From: Maribacter sp.
GTDB lineage: Bacteria > Bacteroidota > Bacteroidia > Flavobacteriales > Flavobacteriaceae
Direction of reading: 5' to 3'
Assembly (NCBI GenBank): GCA_020629415.1
Contig: JAHDDL010000026.1
Span: 1-57,232 of the forward strand
Length of the DNA stretch: 57,232 nt
This document shows, piece by piece, positions 24,476 to 34,226 of the stretch; position 1 is the first letter of the stretch; every line of letters starts with the position of its first letter. The position numbers and the translations under genes are program-made. Below the pieces are notes generated by a model. It did no database searches and had not been told where the DNA came from. It was given only the letters and a program-made list of their open reading frames with translations.

Positions 24476-25264
24476 ATGGACAATTGGACAAAAGGGATGT
24501 ACCAAACATTTTTGACTTTCACTACTATGTTTGTTTTGCTGCTCATAGGTAATTCTTGTGATTCAGAAAACGCTTCGGATTGTTTTCAGAGTACAGGTGA
24601 TATGATACGAGAGGAAGTTACAGTAGCTGAATTTACGAGTATTACCGTATTTGAGAATGTGACTTTGGTTATAAAACAAGGCGACACCCAAAAAGTAGAA
24701 ATAGAAACCGGTGAAAATCTTAGAAATGAGGTTTCTGCTGTTGTAGAAGATGGTCAATTATTACTGACCGATACAAACGATTGTAATTATGTAAGAGATT
24801 ATGCTACCACTACGGTCTATGTGACTACCCCTAATTTGACCAGTATACGTAGCAGTACAGGTTTTCCTATTAAAAGTGACGGAGTTTTGGCTTTTGATAG
24901 CTTAAGATTGTTGTCGGAAAGTTTTACGAATCCGGAAGCAGAAACAACAGATGGGGAATTTGATCTAGATTTAGAAGTGGCTTCGTTAAGTTTAACGGTT
25001 AACGGCATTGCCTATTTTAAGTTGAAAGGAACAGCGGAAAGTATGAGTATTACCATAGCTGCGGGTGATTCTAGAATTGAGGCTGAAGCATTGATCACTG
25101 ATCGTGTTACCATAAACCATAGAGGTTCAAATGATATTTTAGTGAATCCGCAAGAAAGTCTTACCGGAGTATTAAGGGGTACTGGCGATGTACAAAGCTA
25201 TAACCGCCCGGCAACTGTTGAAGTGGAAGAATTGTATAACGGAAGATTGATTTTTGTGGAATGA
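24476..25264 (+). CDS. Putative auto-transporter adhesin, head GIN domain (DUF2807) lipoprotein
   Basis: The product starts with a signal sequence ending in LLIGNSC, a lipoprotein signal, and continues as a beta-helix-like DUF2807 domain (FTSITVFENVTLVIKQGD, then repeated short strands such as SLTVNGIAYFKLKGTAESMSI). Such proteins are common, uncharacterised surface proteins of Bacteroidota. An in-frame ATG at 24452 would add eight residues; the start at 24476 gives a normal signal peptide. The stop codon overlaps the ATG of the serine hydrolase gene (ATGA), so the two are translated together. Confidence 0.8.
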   Translation: MDNWTKGMYQTFLTFTTMFVLLLIGNSCDSENASDCFQSTGDMIREEVTVAEFTSITVFENVTLVIKQGDTQKVEIETGENLRNEVSAVVEDGQLLLTDTNDCNYVRDYATTTVYVTTPNLTSIRSSTGFPIKSDGVLAFDSLRLLSESFTNPEAETTDGEFDLDLEVASLSLTVNGIAYFKLKGTAESMSITIAAGDSRIEAEALITDRVTINHRGSNDILVNPQESLTGVLRGTGDVQSYNRPATVEVEELYNGRLIFVE

Positions 25265-26388
25265 ATCCCATTTTAAAATATCTGAAAAATGTATTCGCTA
25301 CTAAACGAGTGTTGGGAGATGACCCGACTTTGACCGGATTGGTAAAAGCAGATGCTATTTTACAAGATATGTATGCCGATGATAAATTTCCAGGATTGGC
25401 AATTACGGTTTTAAAAGAAGGAAAAACCATTTTCCAAAAAGGGTATGGGTATGCGGATTTAGATACCAAAAGATATGTAGACCCAAAATCCTCAATTTTT
25501 AGAATTGCAAGTGTATCCAAGCCTATAGCGGCTACCGCATTGGCACATATGGTGCAAGAAGGGTTGATCTCATTAGACAAATCTTTCTATGCCTATCTGC
25601 CAGATTACCCCAAGAAAAAGTGGGATTTCACTATTCGTCAATTGGCTAGCCATACATCAGGTATACGTGTGTATAAAGGCAAGGAATTCGCCTTGAACGA
25701 ACCTTTTGGCATAAAGGACAGTTTGTCAATCTTTAAAAACGATCCGTTGGTATTTGAACCAGGTACCGAATATTTGTACAATAGTTTTGATTGGGTAATG
25801 ATTTCGGCGGCCATGCAAGAAGCAAGTGGTATTCCGTTTGAAGCATATGTGCAGGAGAAAGTATTGGATCCATTGGGAATGAAAAACACATACATACCAA
25901 AAAGGCATCCTGATGATAACCTTAAGCAATCGGATATAGATGTGAATGCTATTGCAACATCCGAAGCACAGAACAATGTAACTTCATTTTATACCAAAAG
26001 TATGTCCGGGTTTAGAAAAGCGACTCCCGTAGACATCTTTTACAAGCTTGCTGGTGGAGGTTATTTATCAACTTCAGAAGATATTGCAAAATTCGGTCAG
26101 GCATTTTTAAATCAAAAAGTAGGGGTAAAAGAAGCCGTTTTGAATCAATTTTTAACTGCTGAGCTAGTAAACGGTAATTCTACATACTACGGTTTAGGTT
26201 GGCAAGTAAGTGAAGATGCCAAAGGGCGTAAGTTTTTTGGACATGTGGGTAGTGGGGTAGGTGGGTATTCCAATTTTTTCGTGTATCCAAAAGAGCAATT
26301 GGTATTTTCAATTCTGATCAATAGTACAGACCCTAAAGTACAAGAAGATCTTGATGTTGTGATAGATAGCATATTGAACGTAACGTAA
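25261..26388 (+). CDS. Serine hydrolase of the class C beta-lactamase/DD-peptidase family
   Basis: The 375-aa protein has the three motifs of the family: SVSK (SxxK) near residue 84, YNS (YxN) near residue 174, and HVGSGVGGYSN (HxG) near residue 328. It thus could act on beta-lactams, D-peptides or esters; the substrate cannot be read from the sequence. No signal peptide is visible (MNPILKYLKNVFATK), so a cytoplasmic site or a non-classical start is possible. It is translationally coupled to the DUF2807 lipoprotein gene. Confidence 0.85.
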   Translation: MNPILKYLKNVFATKRVLGDDPTLTGLVKADAILQDMYADDKFPGLAITVLKEGKTIFQKGYGYADLDTKRYVDPKSSIFRIASVSKPIAATALAHMVQEGLISLDKSFYAYLPDYPKKKWDFTIRQLASHTSGIRVYKGKEFALNEPFGIKDSLSIFKNDPLVFEPGTEYLYNSFDWVMISAAMQEASGIPFEAYVQEKVLDPLGMKNTYIPKRHPDDNLKQSDIDVNAIATSEAQNNVTSFYTKSMSGFRKATPVDIFYKLAGGGYLSTSEDIAKFGQAFLNQKVGVKEAVLNQFLTAELVNGNSTYYGLGWQVSEDAKGRKFFGHVGSGVGGYSNFFVYPKEQLVFSILINSTDPKVQEDLDVVIDSILNVT

Positions 26389-26505
26389 GTTTTAATAAAA
26401 AGTTACCAATGTTATTAAATAGTATACTCTTACAATTTTGACTACTTTTTTCAGTTAGTAATTAATATTCGTTTAGTAAATATTAACAAACAACCAATCG
26501 TAATT

Positions 26506-27615
26506 ATGAAAAAACCTAATTTATTTATCTTGTTCTTTTTAAGTATTATCATTTTTTCTTGTTCAAAAGATGATAGTAATGGCAGTTTCTCAGATGATAT
26601 AGATCCAGATGGAGTTAATGTAAAAGAAGAAGTTTTATTAGATATAAATGCAACCTCTTCTGGAATTGCAATAGAAGGGGCTACATTGAATGATGGCGGA
26701 GTAACGCCAACAGGAGGTGTAGATTTTAGTTTGGATTATACTTCTCAAACTGCATTTCAAGACTATGGATTTGAAATAATTTTTGACGCACCAACAGATT
26801 TTGCCGGAGCTTATATTCAGTTGTTCGATGAAAATGGAATGGCAGATAGTTATATAGATGTACCTTCAAGTGCTACAGAAGTATATTATGGAGGCAAATT
26901 CTTATCAAAAGAAAGAAAAGATATTTTCACTAAAAAAGGAGCGTCTACCCAAAAAGATGAAGATACTGTAATAGACGTCAATTTTTCTAATACTGTTCCT
27001 GCCGGAACATTCTGTTATGCAATTTGTGTATATGATAGCCAAGGTAACATTAGTCAACCAGTAGAAGTATGTGTAACAGTTGAGTCTTGGGGAGGTAATG
27101 TAAATCTTGTGGGCGACTGGGATTTTACAAAACAAATAGATAATGGAGAAACTATTGCCGTTGGTGAAGAAATATGTGAAAGTTATGACTCTACGCTAAA
27201 TTGCGATAATGGAACTCAACGAGAGGTAGAACTGGATGAATGTTATACACTTAATAATCTACTGATTACATTTAATGAAAACGGGACCTATTTCTTTAGT
27301 CAAGAATCCAATTATAAAAGCTATGATTACGCTGCATCTAATGAGTCTTGCGAGGTTATATATGAAGAAGATGGTGGTGAGGCCTATACATCTTCAGGCA
27401 ACTGGGCTTTTAACGAAGAGGAGAATATTTTGACCTTGGTAGAATTTGAATATACTGAAACTGGAGACGGAGAAACTTATACGGACGTAGAACCAGATGG
27501 TTACTTATTGTTAGAAGGAGAAATAAGACTTTCAGCTAATGAATTAATAATTTCAGAATCGGATACTTTTAATGGAGAAACAGAACTTTACGAATATTTT
27601 TTCAGTAAAAAGTAA
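26506..27615 (+). CDS. Lipoprotein of unknown function with lipocalin-like C-terminal part
   Basis: A 369-aa product with the signal peptide MKKPNLFILFFLSIIIFSC (Cys19) and an acidic DDSNGSFSDDIDPDG spacer. Residues about 45-200 are an all-beta region with four cysteines near YAICVYDSQGN, and from LVGDWDFTKQIDNGE on the sequence resembles lipocalin-like domains (NGTYFFSQE, SGNWAFNEEENILTL). It is expected on the cell surface. No function is assigned. It stands alone, with a terminator after it. Confidence 0.7.
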   Translation: MKKPNLFILFFLSIIIFSCSKDDSNGSFSDDIDPDGVNVKEEVLLDINATSSGIAIEGATLNDGGVTPTGGVDFSLDYTSQTAFQDYGFEIIFDAPTDFAGAYIQLFDENGMADSYIDVPSSATEVYYGGKFLSKERKDIFTKKGASTQKDEDTVIDVNFSNTVPAGTFCYAICVYDSQGNISQPVEVCVTVESWGGNVNLVGDWDFTKQIDNGETIAVGEEICESYDSTLNCDNGTQREVELDECYTLNNLLITFNENGTYFFSQESNYKSYDYAASNESCEVIYEEDGGEAYTSSGNWAFNEEENILTLVEFEYTETGDGETYTDVEPDGYLLLEGEIRLSANELIISESDTFNGETELYEYFFSKK

Positions 27616-27638
27616 GGACAAATAATTAGTTTGTTTAA

Positions 27639-27665
27639 AAGACCTCTTTCTAGAGGTCTTTTTTA
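27639..27665 (+). terminator. Intrinsic terminator after the lipoprotein gene
   Basis: Stem AAGACCTCT / AGAGGTCTT with loop TTCT, then a T-run. It separates the lipoprotein gene from the aromatic amino acid operon. The stretch 27666-27810 is AT-rich and presumably carries the operon promoter, of which I see only weak matches (for example TACATTAG at 27785). Confidence 0.9.
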
Positions 27666-27810
27666 TTTCTATTGGTAATTCATGTTTAATTTAAATTTTT
27701 AACACAAAACCTTCGTATTTTGAGATAGAAATTGAATTTTTTAAAATAATAAAACGGAAAACGACCATTTTTAAATATAATTACTACATTAGCCACAGAT
27801 TACAAAAGTG

Positions 27811-27882
27811 ATGACAAAACAATATTTCTGGAACGGTTTTTATTTTTACTTCTTTTTTAAGAGAGGTACGGGACTGTTGTAG
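27811..27882 (+). CDS. Leader peptide of the pheA attenuator, rich in Phe and Tyr
   Basis: A 23-codon frame starts with ATG at 27811 (MTKQYFWNG), then reads FYFYFFF without a break, and ends KRGTGLL and TAG at 27880-27882. Ten of 23 residues are aromatic: six Phe, three Tyr, one Trp. Such a cluster just before a terminator and a prephenate dehydratase gene is the classical mark of ribosome-mediated attenuation: scarcity of charged tRNA-Phe or tRNA-Tyr stalls the ribosome in the run and changes the fold of the RNA. The frame has not been matched to a known leader; the call rests on composition, position and the structures downstream. Confidence 0.85.
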   Translation: MTKQYFWNGFYFYFFFKRGTGLL

Positions 27883-27939
27883 TATATTTTAAATATAAAA
27901 TAGAATCTAAGTTCCGATGTACATCGGAACTTTTTTTTT
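27869..27939 (+). terminator. Attenuator: antiterminator and terminator of the pheA operon
   Basis: The terminator is a perfect palindrome, AAGTTCCGATGT / ACATCGGAACTT (27909-27932), running into nine T residues. CGGGACT at 27869-27875, inside the end of the leader peptide frame, can pair with AGTTCCG at 27910-27916 (seven pairs, one G-U), which would prevent the terminator. A ribosome that reaches the stop codon at 27880 covers the first strand and lets the terminator form; one stalled in the Phe/Tyr run leaves it free. Confidence 0.82.
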
Positions 27940-27957
27940 GAATAAAACGGAGCAAAA

Positions 27958-28785
27958 GTGAGTCTAAAAATAGCCATACAGGGAATAAAGGGCAGTAACC
28001 ACCATCAAGTGGCAAAAGATTGTTATGGTGATGATATTGAGTTGGTAGAATGCCTTTCTTTTGATGCTTTGGTAGATAAGTTGTTGACCAAAGAAGCGGA
28101 TCAGGGTGTTATGGCCATTGAAAATTCCATTGCAGGATCGATCATTCCTAATTATGCTTTGGTAAACCATAATAACCTACACATCATTGGGGAGTATTAT
28201 TTAAACATCCATCACAATTTAATGGTATTAAAAGGCCAGAAAATTGAGGATATAACAGAAGTAAGTTCGCACCCAATGGCACTATTGCAGTGTAAGGAAT
28301 ATTTTAGACAATATCCGCATATAAAATTGGTGGAAGACGTAGATACGGCAGAGACCGCAAAGCGAATTCAAAAAGAAAAACTTAAGCATGTAGCGGCTAT
28401 TGCTCCTAACGTTGCGGCAGAATTATATGGGTTGGACATCGTAGCGAACGACATACAAACCATTCAAAATAATGCTACGCGTTTTATCATTGTAAAAACA
28501 AAAAATGATGCACTGCCAGAGGCAGAGATCAGTAAGGCATCTTTACGGTTTTTAACAGACCATAAAAGAGGTAGTTTGGCGGCAGTGCTTAATGTTATGA
28601 GCGATTGTAGATTGAATTTAACCAAAATACAGTCGTTACCGGTGATAGAAACACCTTGGAAATATGCTTTTTTTGTTGATGTAACTTTTAATGATTATGC
28701 AGATTTCACGAAGGCTAAAAGTCTATTGAACATCATGGCAGAAGACTTTAAGATTTTGGGTGAATATAAAAATGTAAGACAATGA
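27958..28785 (+). CDS. pheA: Prephenate dehydratase (PheA)
   Basis: The 275-aa enzyme converts prephenate to phenylpyruvate. It has the family motifs GVMAIENSIAGSI (about 53-65), SSHPMALLQC, and NNATRFIIV with the catalytic Thr, and a C-terminal ACT domain (GSLAAVLNVMSDCRLNLTKI) for inhibition by phenylalanine. There is no fused chorismate mutase; that domain is on the DAHP synthase at the end of the operon. The start is a GTG 18 bases after the attenuator T-run. The stop overlaps the next ATG (ATGA). Confidence 0.93.
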   Translation: MSLKIAIQGIKGSNHHQVAKDCYGDDIELVECLSFDALVDKLLTKEADQGVMAIENSIAGSIIPNYALVNHNNLHIIGEYYLNIHHNLMVLKGQKIEDITEVSSHPMALLQCKEYFRQYPHIKLVEDVDTAETAKRIQKEKLKHVAAIAPNVAAELYGLDIVANDIQTIQNNATRFIIVKTKNDALPEAEISKASLRFLTDHKRGSLAAVLNVMSDCRLNLTKIQSLPVIETPWKYAFFVDVTFNDYADFTKAKSLLNIMAEDFKILGEYKNVRQ

Positions 28786-29930
28786 TACGTACTGCCAAAA
28801 GGTTAGATACCATACAGGAATACTACTTCTCAAAAAAATTGAGAGAAGTTCGTGGTTTAATGGCACAAGGTAAACCTATCATTAATATGGGTATTGGTAG
28901 TCCTGATCTGGCTCCGTCCCAAGAGGTTTTAAAAGCCATACAAGCAGCAGTGTTAGAGAACGGTGCGCACCAATACCAAAGTTACCAAGGCTTGCCTCAG
29001 TTAAGAAATGCCATAGCCAATTTTTACAAGAATAAATTTAGTGTTACCGCAGACCCAAATACCGAAATTTTACCATTAATGGGATCTAAGGAAGGTATAA
29101 TGCATATAAGCCTTGCTTTTTTGAATGAGGGTGATGAGGTATTGATACCAAATCCTGGGTACCCAACATACACCTCTGTAACCAATTTGGTAGGGGCCGT
29201 GCCAAAATACTATGATTTAACCGCTGATAATGGTTGGTTTCCAGATTTGGAGGCATTGGCAAAGCAAGATTTATCAAGGGTAAAGGTAATGTGGTTAAGC
29301 TATCCTCATATGCCAACAGGTGCTACGGCAACCAAAGAGCAGTTTATAAAGATGGTAGCATTTGCCCAAGAGCATGATATTTTATTGGTGAACGATAATC
29401 CATATAGTTTTGTTTTGAATGACGAACCTGCCAGTATTTTAAGCTTGCCCAATGCAAAAAATGTTTGTTTAGAATTGAATTCTTTGAGTAAGACGTTCAA
29501 CATGGCCGGTTGGCGTGTAGGTTTTGTTTTAGGTAGCAATGAGCATATCAATGCTATTTTAAAGGTAAAGAGCAACATGGACTCCGGTATGTTCTACGGC
29601 ATACAAAAAGGAGCAATTGCCGCCTTGAATAGCAGTGATGACTGGTTTAAGGAACTAAAGGAAGTTTATGGTAAGCGAAGAGAATTGATCTATAAGTTGG
29701 TAGACAAGCTTGGCTGTTCATATGATCGTAACGCAGTAGGCATGTTCGTTTGGGCCAAATTGCCGGAAGGCAGTGTATCATCAGAAGAGTTCATAGATGA
29801 TATTTTATATAATAAAGATCTGTTTATTACGCCAGGAACCATTTTTGGGAGTAATGGTGAAGGCTATATTCGTTTTTCACTATGTATAACGGAGCATAAG
29901 ATAGAAGAGGCAATTAAAAGATTTGAATAA
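28782..29930 (+). CDS. Class I/II aminotransferase, probably for aromatic amino acids
   Basis: A 382-aa PLP enzyme of fold type I with GIGSPDLAPS near the start, YQSYQGLPQLRNAIA, and the PLP lysine in SLSKTFNMAGWRVGF. It resembles LL-diaminopimelate and aromatic aminotransferases. Its overlap with pheA by four bases and its position before tyrA make phenylpyruvate and 4-hydroxyphenylpyruvate the likely substrates. The segment SYPHMPTGATA replaces the more common YPxNPTG, as in several Bacteroidota homologues. Substrate preference is inferred only from context. Confidence 0.88.
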   Translation: MIRTAKRLDTIQEYYFSKKLREVRGLMAQGKPIINMGIGSPDLAPSQEVLKAIQAAVLENGAHQYQSYQGLPQLRNAIANFYKNKFSVTADPNTEILPLMGSKEGIMHISLAFLNEGDEVLIPNPGYPTYTSVTNLVGAVPKYYDLTADNGWFPDLEALAKQDLSRVKVMWLSYPHMPTGATATKEQFIKMVAFAQEHDILLVNDNPYSFVLNDEPASILSLPNAKNVCLELNSLSKTFNMAGWRVGFVLGSNEHINAILKVKSNMDSGMFYGIQKGAIAALNSSDDWFKELKEVYGKRRELIYKLVDKLGCSYDRNAVGMFVWAKLPEGSVSSEEFIDDILYNKDLFITPGTIFGSNGEGYIRFSLCITEHKIEEAIKRFE

Positions 29931-29960
29931 TAGGTCTTAAGACTAAAGCGTAGCTTTAAA

Positions 29961-30827
29961 ATGAATGTATTTGTAATAGGTATCGGTTTAATAGGAGGTT
30001 CTTTGGCGAAAGACATAAAGTCGGCATTCGACAATGTTACCGTCTATGGCATAGAATCTAATGAGGCAAACTTGGCTGAAGCATTGTCTTTGGGTATTAT
30101 AGATAAAAAAGCTACCTATCAAGATTTACAATTGGCAGATATGGTCGTTGTAAGTATACCGGTAGATGTTATGGTTACCGAGCTTCCTGTTATTTTGAAT
30201 GCCGTTCATGAAGATTGTGTTGTTTTTGATGTAGGGTCTACCAAATCCATGATTTGCAAGGTGTTGGAAAATCATCCTAAGAGAAGAAACTTTTTGGCAT
30301 GTCATCCTATTGCAGGAACCGAGTTTTCGGGTCCGTCCGCAGCGATCAACAATTTATTCAAAGACAAAACAAATATTATTTGTGAGGTAGAGTTAACGGC
30401 ATTTAAGCTCCAAGAAAGAGCATTAAAAGTTTTTCAAGCTATTGGCATGAGAATACGTTATATGAACCCTGTTGCTCATGATAAGCACATAGCTTACGTA
30501 TCTCATTTATCTCACATAAGTTCATTTATGTTGGGTAAAACAGTGATCGAGAAAGAGAAGAACGAGCGTGATATTTTTGATATGGCCGGTAGTGGGTTTG
30601 AAAGCACGGTGCGTTTGGCAAAGAGTTCTCCTGCCATGTGGACACCTATTTTTAAACAGAATAAAGAGAATGTGGTAGAAACTTTGGAGGAGTACATTCA
30701 AAATCTAACCGCATTTAAGGAACTGTTGTTGAAAGATGATTATGAGGGCATTTATAATGAAATGAATAATACGAATAAGATTAAAGGAATATTAAAAAGA
30801 AATACCGTTAAACAAGAAATAGAATAA
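29961..30827 (+). CDS. tyrA: Prephenate dehydrogenase (TyrA)
   Basis: The 288-aa NAD(P)-dependent enzyme turns prephenate into 4-hydroxyphenylpyruvate. The Rossmann motif is VIGIGLIGGSLA (5-16), the substrate-binding region shows CHPIAGTEFSGPSAA, and HIAYVSHLSHISSFML contains the conserved His. It lacks an ACT domain, so control probably rests on transcription by the attenuator and on inhibition of other enzymes. It is third in the operon, 30 bases after the aminotransferase. Confidence 0.93.
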   Translation: MNVFVIGIGLIGGSLAKDIKSAFDNVTVYGIESNEANLAEALSLGIIDKKATYQDLQLADMVVVSIPVDVMVTELPVILNAVHEDCVVFDVGSTKSMICKVLENHPKRRNFLACHPIAGTEFSGPSAAINNLFKDKTNIICEVELTAFKLQERALKVFQAIGMRIRYMNPVAHDKHIAYVSHLSHISSFMLGKTVIEKEKNERDIFDMAGSGFESTVRLAKSSPAMWTPIFKQNKENVVETLEEYIQNLTAFKELLLKDDYEGIYNEMNNTNKIKGILKRNTVKQEIE

Positions 30828-30833
30828 GTAAAA

Positions 30834-31916
30834 ATGGAAAATTCAAAACAAATGAGAACATGGTTGGATGATTTAAACCTTGACCATCCACTAGTAATAG
30901 CAGGGCCATGTAGTGCGGAAACCGAGGAGCAAGTGTTAGGTATAGCACACTCCCTAAAAGATACCGATGTAAACTATTACAGAGCAGGTATATGGAAACC
31001 ACGTACTCGCCCAGGAAATTTTGAAGGTGTAGGAGCTTTGGGGCTTAAGTGGCTTCAAAAGGTAAAAGCTGAAACAGGTATGAAAACGGCTACCGAGGTG
31101 GCCAACCGTGCTCATGTAGAATTAGCTTTAGAGCATGATATAGATTTATTATGGATAGGGGCAAGATCAACCGTTAGTCCGTTCATTATGCAAGAATTGG
31201 CAGATGCACTTAAGGGCACCGACAAGGTTGTATTGGTAAAGAACCCGGTAAATCCAGATTTAGCTTTATGGTTAGGCGGTATTGAAAGGTTACATACGGC
31301 AGGTATTAAAAAGTTGGGTGCAATTCATAGAGGATTCTCTACATATGAGAAAACCAAGTATAGAAATATACCGGAATGGCAAATGGCGATCGAATTTCAG
31401 AACAGATTTCCAGATTTACCTTTAATCAACGATCCATCTCATATCACAGGTAAGAGAGATATGATCTTTGATGTTTCTCAGACTGCTTTAGATTTAAATT
31501 TCGACGGATTAATGATCGAAACGCACCATGATCCAGATAATGCATGGAGTGATGCCGCACAACAGGTAACTCCAGAGAAATTGGTTCAGATTATGAGAGA
31601 CCTAAAAATTAGAAAAGAGAGTGATCCAGAGGCGGAATACAATGCCCAGTTGAGTAACTTAAGAGCTCAGATAGATGTTATTGACAGTCAATTGATAGAA
31701 ACATTGGGTAAGAGAATGAAAGTTTCGGACGGTATAGGTGAGCTTAAAAAGCAAAAAAACGTTGCCGTATTACAATCTAATAGATGGAACCAAATTTTAG
31801 GTGCAATGATACTTGAAGGGGAAAGTAAGGGACTTAGTGAAGAATTTGTTCTTCGTATGTTCAAGGCTATTCACCAAGAGTCTATCAACCACCAAGAAAA
31901 GATAGTGAACGGTTAA
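30834..31916 (+). CDS. DAHP synthase fused to chorismate mutase
   Basis: Residues 1 to about 255 are a type I beta/KDO8P-like 3-deoxy-7-phosphoheptulonate synthase (VIAGPCSAETEEQ, RAGIWKPRTRPGNFEG, GLMIETHHDP). Residues about 265-360 are an AroQ-type chorismate mutase (NLRAQIDVIDSQLIETLGKR, DGIGELKKQKN). The protein therefore catalyses the first step of the shikimate pathway and the branch step to prephenate, and the mutase part may sense prephenate for feedback, as in related Bacillus enzymes. It is last in the attenuated operon and is followed by a terminator. Confidence 0.93.
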   Translation: MENSKQMRTWLDDLNLDHPLVIAGPCSAETEEQVLGIAHSLKDTDVNYYRAGIWKPRTRPGNFEGVGALGLKWLQKVKAETGMKTATEVANRAHVELALEHDIDLLWIGARSTVSPFIMQELADALKGTDKVVLVKNPVNPDLALWLGGIERLHTAGIKKLGAIHRGFSTYEKTKYRNIPEWQMAIEFQNRFPDLPLINDPSHITGKRDMIFDVSQTALDLNFDGLMIETHHDPDNAWSDAAQQVTPEKLVQIMRDLKIRKESDPEAEYNAQLSNLRAQIDVIDSQLIETLGKRMKVSDGIGELKKQKNVAVLQSNRWNQILGAMILEGESKGLSEEFVLRMFKAIHQESINHQEKIVNG

Positions 31917-31940
31917 GGTTTACATAACTTTATAAATACA

Positions 31941-31968
31941 AAACATCCGTAATATGCGGATGTTTTTT
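31941..31968 (+). terminator. Terminator of the pheA operon
   Basis: Stem AACATCCG / CGGATGTT followed by T residues, 24 bases after the stop codon. Confidence 0.9.
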
Positions 31969-32071
31969 TATGTCTTAATTTTAATAAGTAAGAAAAATAA
32001 TACATTTTTAACAATATCCCTAATTTACAGTCGTTAGGGGTCTAAAGAACCATTTTAACCAATTAAAAAGT

Positions 32072-34162
32072 ATGAAGAAAGTAGTATTGTTTACGTTCAT
32101 GTTAATGGCATCATTTGCTGTAAAAGCCCAATCGTATATAGGCTTTTTAACAGATAATTACAGTGGTGTCAATAGTGTTATCTCTAACCCTGCAAATATT
32201 GCAGATTCACGTTTTAAAACAGATATTAATCTAATAGGAGCTAGTGGTTTTTTAGCTAATGACTATATAGGTGTTGGGTATTCTGATTTGGTTTCCAGTG
32301 ATTTTGACTATGATACAGATGCCTTATTGACCCTTTCGGATAACAATAATTTTTCTGGTAATGTAGATGTGTTAGGTCCTTCGTTTATGTTTAATGTTGG
32401 TAGAAAATCTTCTATTGCCATATTTACAAGAGCAAGAAGTTTTGTGACAGGAAATGAATTTAATGGAGAAAGTATTGATGACCTTGATGATAGTATTGAT
32501 GAAAGTCAAGACTTTTTGGTAAACGAAGGAGATTTCTTTGCCGCCGGTCATGGTTGGGCAGAAGTGGGGATCACGTATGCACAAGAATTAATGAATAAAG
32601 ATGAGCATTTCTTAAAAGGTGGTCTGTCATTTAAGTATTTGAAAGGATTTGGTAATGCCTATGTGGCCGGTAGAAATGTAACTATTGATTATGATGCGGA
32701 TGGCGCTACATTACCGGATAATTCTACTATTGGAACTTTAGCATCTACAGGAGATTTAATTTATGGGCGTGCCGATCAGTATGATGTAGAAGATTATGAT
32801 TATGAAGTGCCAGATGCTAACGGATTTGGGTTTGACCTAGGTTTCGTTTATGAATGGAGACCAGATTATGAAGATTATGTAGTTACAGGTTCTGACGGAG
32901 AAAAAACCGTCATGAAAGATAAAAATAAGTACAAGCTTAAATTTGGTTTGTCGCTTACAGATGTAGGTTCAGTAAATTACAAAGGTAGTTTAGTAGATAC
33001 CTATAATATCAATAATACCATTACACAAGACGATTATGATAATATAGAGGATTCAGATGATCTTCAAAATTTATATACGTTCACCCAAGCTACGGAAGAT
33101 CTAAAGGCAGGGTTGCCAACGGCATTACATTTTAATGCAGATTGGAATATTAAAAATCATTTTTATTTGAATTTCAACACTGATATTTCTATGCGTTCTG
33201 CAGGTGAGAATAATTTACGAACTGCAAACGTATTCTCATTGACCCCACGTTTTGAGAGTAAGTGGTTTAGTTTCTATTTGCCCGTAAGTAGCTATCAGTA
33301 TAGTGGTTTGCAAGTAGGTGCAGGCTTACGTGCCGGTCCTCTTTATCTTGGGTCGGGATCATTGATCTCTACATTTACAAAAAATGAAATACAAGGAGCA
33401 GATGTATATGCAGGGTTGAAAATTCCGGTGTACTATGGTCAGCCAAAAGATTCAGATGGAGATGGTATTCCAAATAAAGAAGACGGTTGCCCAAAAAAGG
33501 CAGGACCAATAGAAAATAATGGTTGCCCATGGGGAGATACCGATGGCGATTCGGTATTGGATAATGAGGATCAATGTCCAGATGAGGCAGGTCCTGTAGA
33601 AATCAATGGTTGTCCTTGGGTAGATACGGATGGAGATACCTTGTTGGATAACGAGGATCAATGTCCAGATGAAGGCGGACCTGTAGAGAATAATGGGTGT
33701 CCTTGGCCAGATAGTGACGGAGATTCAGTTTTTGATAAAGATGATAATTGTCCTGATGAAATGGGTACGGTAGCGAATAACGGTTGTCCAGAACCGGTTG
33801 TTACGGCTGAGGTTCAAAAGTCGTTGAACGAGTATGCAAAAACTATTTTGTTCAACACAGGTAAATCAACATTAAAGGATGAGTCAACACCGGTATTGGT
33901 TGATATCATCGGTATTTTAAACGAATATCCCAATGCAAATTTCACTATTGAAGGGCATACGGATAGTATAGGTTCAGAAGCTACCAATCAAAAATTATCA
34001 GAGAAGAGGGCACAAGCCGTATTGCAATTTTTAATTAATGGTGGTATTTCGCCATCTCGATTAACAGCAATAGGGTATGGAGAAAGTAAGCCAATTGCTA
34101 CTAATATGTATAAAGACGGTAGACAGAAAAACAGACGTGTTGAGATTAACTTGGCACAGTAG
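32072..34162 (+). CDS. OmpA-family outer membrane protein with TSP type 3 repeats
   Basis: A 696-aa protein: signal peptide ([20 protein letters not shown]), a DUF5723-like beta-barrel region (about 20-450), a calcium-binding thrombospondin type 3 segment with four repeats of the DxDGDxxxDxxDxCP type (about 455-570), and a C-terminal OmpA domain ([34 protein letters not shown]) that binds peptidoglycan. The arrangement suits an outer membrane anchor with a stiff calcium-dependent linker. It is a single gene with its own terminator. Confidence 0.9.
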   Translation: MKKVVLFTFMLMASFAVKAQSYIGFLTDNYSGVNSVISNPANIADSRFKTDINLIGASGFLANDYIGVGYSDLVSSDFDYDTDALLTLSDNNNFSGNVDVLGPSFMFNVGRKSSIAIFTRARSFVTGNEFNGESIDDLDDSIDESQDFLVNEGDFFAAGHGWAEVGITYAQELMNKDEHFLKGGLSFKYLKGFGNAYVAGRNVTIDYDADGATLPDNSTIGTLASTGDLIYGRADQYDVEDYDYEVPDANGFGFDLGFVYEWRPDYEDYVVTGSDGEKTVMKDKNKYKLKFGLSLTDVGSVNYKGSLVDTYNINNTITQDDYDNIEDSDDLQNLYTFTQATEDLKAGLPTALHFNADWNIKNHFYLNFNTDISMRSAGENNLRTANVFSLTPRFESKWFSFYLPVSSYQYSGLQVGAGLRAGPLYLGSGSLISTFTKNEIQGADVYAGLKIPVYYGQPKDSDGDGIPNKEDGCPKKAGPIENNGCPWGDTDGDSVLDNEDQCPDEAGPVEINGCPWVDTDGDTLLDNEDQCPDEGGPVENNGCPWPDSDGDSVFDKDDNCPDEMGTVANNGCPEPVVTAEVQKSLNEYAKTILFNTGKSTLKDESTPVLVDIIGILNEYPNANFTIEGHTDSIGSEATNQKLSEKRAQAVLQFLINGGISPSRLTAIGYGESKPIATNMYKDGRQKNRRVEINLAQ

Positions 34163-34182
34163 CTATACAAAGATCTAGTACT

Positions 34183-34213
34183 AAAAAAGCCCGGTAAAAC
34201 CGGGCTTTTTTTT
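34183..34213. terminator. Bidirectional terminator
   Basis: A-run, GCCCGG (34189-34194), loop TAAAA, CCGGGC (34200-34205), T-run. It serves the OmpA gene and the convergent gene at 34227-34667. Confidence 0.9.
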
Positions 34214-34226
34214 GTGTGTATTAGTG

